Assembly (NCBI GenBank): GCA_008638375.1
Contig: CM018051.1
Coordinates: 32,399,740 to 32,463,739 of the forward strand
Source of the DNA: Nyssa sinensis
Taxonomy: Eukaryota; Streptophyta; Magnoliopsida; Cornales; Nyssaceae
Reading direction: 5' to 3'
Length of the DNA stretch: 64,000 nucleotides
Positions 60,501 to 64,000 of the stretch are shown piece after piece (position 1 is the stretch's first letter; each line of letters opens with the position of its first letter). The notes beneath the pieces are model-generated. The model was not told the DNA's origin. It saw nothing but the letters and a program-made list of their open reading frames with translations, and did no database searches. Made by a program: the position numbers and the translations under genes.

Positions 60501-60970
60501 GGCTTTTTAAAGCTCATTCCATTATTTTAATAATTTCAGGGGAACCCTCAGATGGACAGGTTTAGCAGGTCCAGAACTTAGGGGGAAAATGTTGAAGACC
60601 CCAGATAGAATGATAACCCATTTTTGAGAATCTATACCATTTTTGTACTTTTTGTGTAACTGAACAGATTATGACCTTTTGTAGTGAAACTGTTTTGTAA
60701 TCTTGATTAAGATAGGTCTGACTATGATATATCCTGAATGCTCTACCAAGTATACATGTATGCATTCTCATGTGAAAATTCCGCTGCTTAAATTATATAT
60801 GTTGAATGCATTATGCTTGGGATTTAGATCGGAATGGCCTTTGGTTAGGATTACCGTCGGGGTTTTGTTTTCAAAAAAAAAAAAAAAAAACTGATAAAAC
60901 CCGATGGGTGCCTAACTGGCCTTTGCCACGTACCCCAAATCCGCACAGGGTGGGTCTGGGGGATGTGACA
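57530..60970 (+). mobile_element. Family C solo LTR, copy 2 (inverted)
   Basis: It starts TGTAATACCCCAATTTCG and ends GGGTCTGGGGGATGTGACA, 3441 bp, with TSD CCATC at 57525-57529 and 60971-60975. The empty site CATCCCATCCATCAGATATT is preserved at about 39775 in the related LTR, which confirms the insertion. It matches copy 1 in reverse over almost its full length, apart from a replaced block of roughly 250 bp near 58010-58230. Splice donor GAAG|GTAAAC lies at 58378 and acceptor AATTTCAG ends at 60539. An A-tract occupies about 60876-60893. Confidence 0.93.
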
Positions 60971-60975
60971 CCATC

Positions 60976-61680
60976 CATCAGATATTGAAGAACTTTCCCT
61001 TCCTCAAGTTGCTCCTTTAATCTTCTCTAAATTCTCAACACATCAAACTGTATCAACCCTCAATACAGTGTCTCAATGTGACCTTTTGTGGAAGAATCCC
61101 CATCTCTATCATCTCTATAAAATGCTGGTAGCTCTCTCCATTGCTGATTGTGAGCCAACTTCTTTATCACCATTACAAGAAGATGAAGACCCATGAGCAT
61201 TATCCATGTATCTATATCACAGCTCTAGAGCAGTCCCAAAGCACCAAAATTTCCACATCAAACAATGCCTAAACGGCCATCACCCCTGATTCACTTCAAA
61301 CTCCACTGCCCACGACACTAACATTATCATTCCCTTAGTTAAAGCACTTGGAATCACATCTACTGTCAACAGCCACTTCTCAATGCAAAAACCTCATTTG
61401 CACCACTACAGATCACAATTCGCCCAATAGTTTGCAGGAAAATAACACCCATTGGCCCCCTGTAACTCATCTTCACTACAGCCAGCATGATTTCTCCTGC
61501 TTCAGTTCCATCAAATTCCTCAATTGGACAACTACATAAGTTTCCCATTCAACCGATACTGCTGCCCCTGAACTTGCCAAATCCCCCTTGTTCTGATAAA
61601 ACCACTGCCAATTCTTCTTGCCGTAATTGCTTACAACAAACTGCTCCGAATAAATTCCAGTAAACAAGTTTGGGAACACA
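60976..61680 (-). pseudogene. Coding-like fragments in family B U3, unrecognised
   Basis: Several minus-strand pieces look protein-like: YRDDRDGDSSTKGHIETLY leading in frame (through two stops) to RRLKEQLEEGKVLQ; GSQSAMERATSIL; and CPIEEFDGTEAGEIMLAVVK. Frames shift between pieces. Like the pieces at 7315-8710 in the other family B copy, they appear to be short captured exons. None was assigned to a family. Confidence 0.3.
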
Positions 61681-61689
61681 ACAACACCA

Positions 61690-63255
61690 CTTCCGAATCG
61701 GATTCTAGGATCACCCCCAACTCTTGACTAACTCCTTCCTACTCTATCACAATAAGTCCTGATTCTATAGACTGCTCCCCAAATTTGTCACAAGCATGAC
61801 CATCTCCTACCAGTTCCTTCCTTCAATTGACCATCAGTAAAGGAGCCAATCCATCATCAACCAATTCCGTAAGCCAGCCACATAGAAAGGTCTCCAAAAT
61901 TCCACTCACAATGCCCCTCGCATCCAAGACGGCCAATTCATCTAACTGCACCAAATCCCACCATCGCAGTCACTGCCGTGCTGCCACCGCTACACACAAA
62001 AATATATACCTGCTGCACCACTTACATAGAAACACACACACACACATACACGTCCTGCACCGTTACACAACACACACATCGTCATCGCCCCAAACAGAGC
62101 AGTTCACTGCTGTGCTGTCACCGCTACGCAAACACGTATATACACAATACCTGCTGCGGCCTTTCTTTTTCCCTCAATCCAAACCTCAACAAATCAAGCC
62201 ATACAACTACACAATACGCAACAGGCGTAGTCCTTAAACCCACTGAACTGAACCAGCTAGCAGAACAGGGGCGATTCCTGTACAGCATCCCTCATTGCGG
62301 TGCTCTGCACGGAGTTGAGAGATCAACTCGGTGATGACCCACTGATCCGACACCAAATTGACAAAGACTCCACCATTGTCAACCAAATCTACACAGCGAT
62401 GGAAACTTCTGGACTGCCATATATACACGGCTCCAATCGGTTCCAGGAGCTTCCAATTCCTGCCGCGCCGTCTAGAATCCTCCACTGCACCGACCCTCTC
62501 TTTCGGTTGATTCTTCTCTCGGCAACCCCCCCATCCATCTCTTACTCTCTCCAATTTTATTGGATGTCCACGCATCCGTATACTTCTGCTCACCGACTCT
62601 CCTTCTCTAGAAGCTTCAAGCTTCTTTTCATGTCTCCTGCTTCTCTTCATATATTATAATATAACATAATAATATATAAATATATGTATATATATATATA
62701 TATTGGCCCTTCAATTTCTCTCACGCACTTCCGTAGCTTCCAACGCTGCTACTGTTTCTTTTCTTTTTTTTTTCTATCTTTTCTTTCACCGACCTCCTTA
62801 TTTTAGTAGCTTCGGCTGCTATGTTAATTATATAAATCTATCACATTTATTTTCTTATTTTATTACAATTATATAAAATATAATTTTTATATATTTTATA
62901 TATATATATATATATATTATTCCCATTCCAAAATATTAAATTAGGGAATGCCAACCAATTTGGCATAAAACCGGGGCTCAACATATATTTGACCAATATT
63001 GGGTCTCGTTTGTGTCTCATATTACATTTTATAATTAATGATTCGCGTTAGTTCTATTTATTCAATTCCAGCACTCGTTGCCTATTTTTTCCAAGCCTAC
63101 ATTATTTTCTAATGTTCTGGATTAAGTTTATATTTTCTAATAATTAATCTCGTCACGGTTTACTGTATTTCGAGCTATTTAAAATCATTAGCATCACGTA
63201 ACTTATATTTATTAGATCGGGGTGCAATCCCGATTGTGTCGAATTTTTGGGGTGT
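61690..63255. other. U3 end of family B LTR, low-complexity
   Basis: CA-rich and TA-rich microsatellites (for example about 62035-62050, 62680-62702 and 62900-62918), pyrimidine-rich stretches and the conserved GAATGCCAACCAATTTGGCA block near 62946, as at 9533 and 41382. Frames of 118-138 codons at 61827-62659 overlap on both strands, have no recognisable domain and are not supported. Confidence 0.55.
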
Positions 63256-63554
63256 TACATTTCCTCTTATTTCTCTATCCTATTCTTTCATGTTTTATTT
63301 GACATATTTTCTATATATTGTATGCACATGTTGGAATCACACGCACACACTGCTCCACTCTTTTTCTTTTACTTTTTGTTCAATTGCATGCATACATGTA
63401 TGCAATATATATAATTATTTAATGATATATATATATATGTCCGTGAAATTTCTAAAGGAAATTATTGAAGCAAAAAAAAAAATATTAAGGACATCTAAAT
63501 ATTACTCTATCACAAAAAAAAAATTACTCCCATTTTTCAGGTCTTTACAGTGTG

Positions 63555-64000
63555 TATACAACTATAGATATATGTATATAAATATACACAAGACCATTAC
63601 ACTTCTGATTGCCCCAACCACCAGGGTACCCCCCATTGCTTGTCGCAGTAGCTCTAATGAGTGTCCCTCTCTTTCCAATTCAGGTTTGCAATAAAGTTTG
63701 GTTGGTATTTTGTGTACATATATATATATATATTATACTAAAACACACACTAACTCATTCACTTACACACACATACTAGCACATACACTAGCTACAGTCT
63801 CCCTTCCTATCACTCCTATCAAATCAGCCCACTTGTGGCTGTATTTATGTATGCATGCATATGCACCTTTTTACATGGATTTTATATATATATATATATA
63901 TGCATACATATGCACACCATGTATGCCCACACACTTAACACCACACTTGAACACTCTCACACTCCCCCACAGTTCTGCACACATACACACATACATATTT
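63555..64000 (-). mobile_element. Probable continuation of host family D LTR
   Basis: After the TSD GTGTG of the solo LTR, the DNA should resume the minus-strand family D LTR broken at 48931. The TA-, CA- and GTATG-rich content resembles the microsatellite zone of the plus copies (43000-43210, 19380-19690). No LTR terminus is reached before the window ends. The frame at 63236-63694 crosses two element junctions and is not a gene. Confidence 0.5.

Larger units (their letters stand above)
52547..63259 (-). mobile_element. Family B solo LTR (host of two family C LTRs)
   Basis: It starts TGTCACATCCCGCACCCC and ends AATTTTTGGGGTGTTACA, with TSD TTTCC at 52542-52546 and 63260-63264. Without the two family C inserts it is about 3.8 kb (52547-52885, 56379-57524, 60976-63259). 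It aligns with the copy at 1008-9851: shared CTCACCTGAATA, the AGAACAGA tract, and the GAATGCCAACCAATTTGGCA block near 62946. The U3 side carries captured coding-like pieces (57378-57529 and 60976-61680) that differ from the LAF3-like piece of the other copy. Confidence 0.87.
48937..63549 (-). mobile_element. Family A-like solo LTR (host of family B and C LTRs)
   Basis: It starts TGTCATGCCCCGAATACC and ends CATTTTTCAGGTCTTTACA, with TSD GTGTG at 48932-48936 and 63550-63554. Its own sequence is about 3.9 kb, in 48937-52546 and 63265-63549. Positions 48937-50470 align in reverse with family A. From about 50475 to 52300 it holds captured gene fragments, and the U3 end is pyrimidine-rich. It is broken at TSD TTTCC by the family B LTR at 52547. 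Most frames of 60-110 codons at 51632-52748 are low-complexity shadows. Confidence 0.87.

Noticed and set aside
52891..60970. The inverted family C pair as a single giant TIR transposon or inverted duplication
   Set aside because: Each copy has its own 5-bp TSD, and an empty site for copy 2 is seen near 39775. Two separate insertions explain the arrangement.
61827..62659. Overlapping frames of 118-138 codons on both strands
   Set aside because: U3 end of a family B LTR with CA-rich tracts. No codon or domain evidence favours either strand.
63236..63694. 152-codon plus-strand frame with hydrophobic stretches
   Set aside because: It crosses the family B LTR end (63259) and the family A-like LTR end (63549), so it is assembled by chance from three elements.
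1..64000. tRNA, rRNA, CRISPR, riboswitch or organelle inserts
   Set aside because: No cloverleaf with a conserved T-loop, no rRNA blocks and no spaced direct repeats of CRISPR type were seen. The context is plant nuclear repeat DNA.

Overview
The window reads as nuclear DNA of a flowering plant, probably a dicot. It is AT-rich, holds plant-type En/Spm (CACTA) and Ty3/gypsy coding remnants, and the captured gene pieces resemble plant proteins. The species cannot be named from the sequence. No intact host gene was found. Nearly every base can be assigned to transposable elements, mostly solo LTRs nested inside other LTRs.

I define four LTR families by their ends, read in the sense direction. 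Family A runs TGTAAAGATCTGAAAAAT to TTCGGGGCRTGACA. Family B runs TGTAACACCCC to GCGGGATGTGACA. Family C runs TGTAATACCCCAATT to GGGGGATGTGACA. Family D runs TGTAATAYCCCGACCCGGG to TTTCGGGTCGTGACA. Ten insertions have perfect 5-bp target-site duplications (TSDs) visible on both sides.

Layout. (1) 1-18095 is a decayed Ty3/gypsy element of family A. Its 5' LTR (1-1007 plus 9857-11284) is split by a family B solo LTR (1008-9851), which is split in turn by a family C solo LTR (1763-6833). A primer-binding site, protease and RT remnants, a polypurine tract and the 3' LTR (15172-18095) follow. (2) 18096-26696 is another family A LTR piece, split by a truncated family D element (18586-25712) that carries a family D solo LTR (20244-23515). 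(3) About 26697-38174 holds a degenerate CACTA transposon: subterminal repeats, a 3.4-kb array of roughly 160-bp repeats, a TNPA-like pseudogene and a TNP2-type transposase pseudogene. The terminus beyond the transposase is not visible. (4) 38175-41589 is a family A-like solo LTR. (5) From 41650 to the window end is a minus-strand family D LTR. It hosts a family D solo LTR (42895-46972) and a family A-like solo LTR (48937-63549). That one hosts a family B solo LTR (52547-63259), which hosts two family C solo LTRs in opposite orientation (52891-56373 and 57530-60970).

The most unusual content is in the long family A-like and family B LTRs. Their 5' halves (U3 side) carry short exon-like pieces of host genes, in the sense orientation of the LTR: the largest subunit of the plant silencing polymerases (Pol IV/Pol V type), an STT3 oligosaccharyltransferase subunit, a LAF3-like amidohydrolase, a possible acetolactate synthase piece and a WG-motif tail. 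All are broken by stops or shifts. The LTRs also share an apparent internal intron (donor about 0.8 kb in, acceptor 0.3-0.5 kb before the end), a G-box/TGACGTCA promoter-like cassette, and a diverged tandem repeat of about 120-150 bp.
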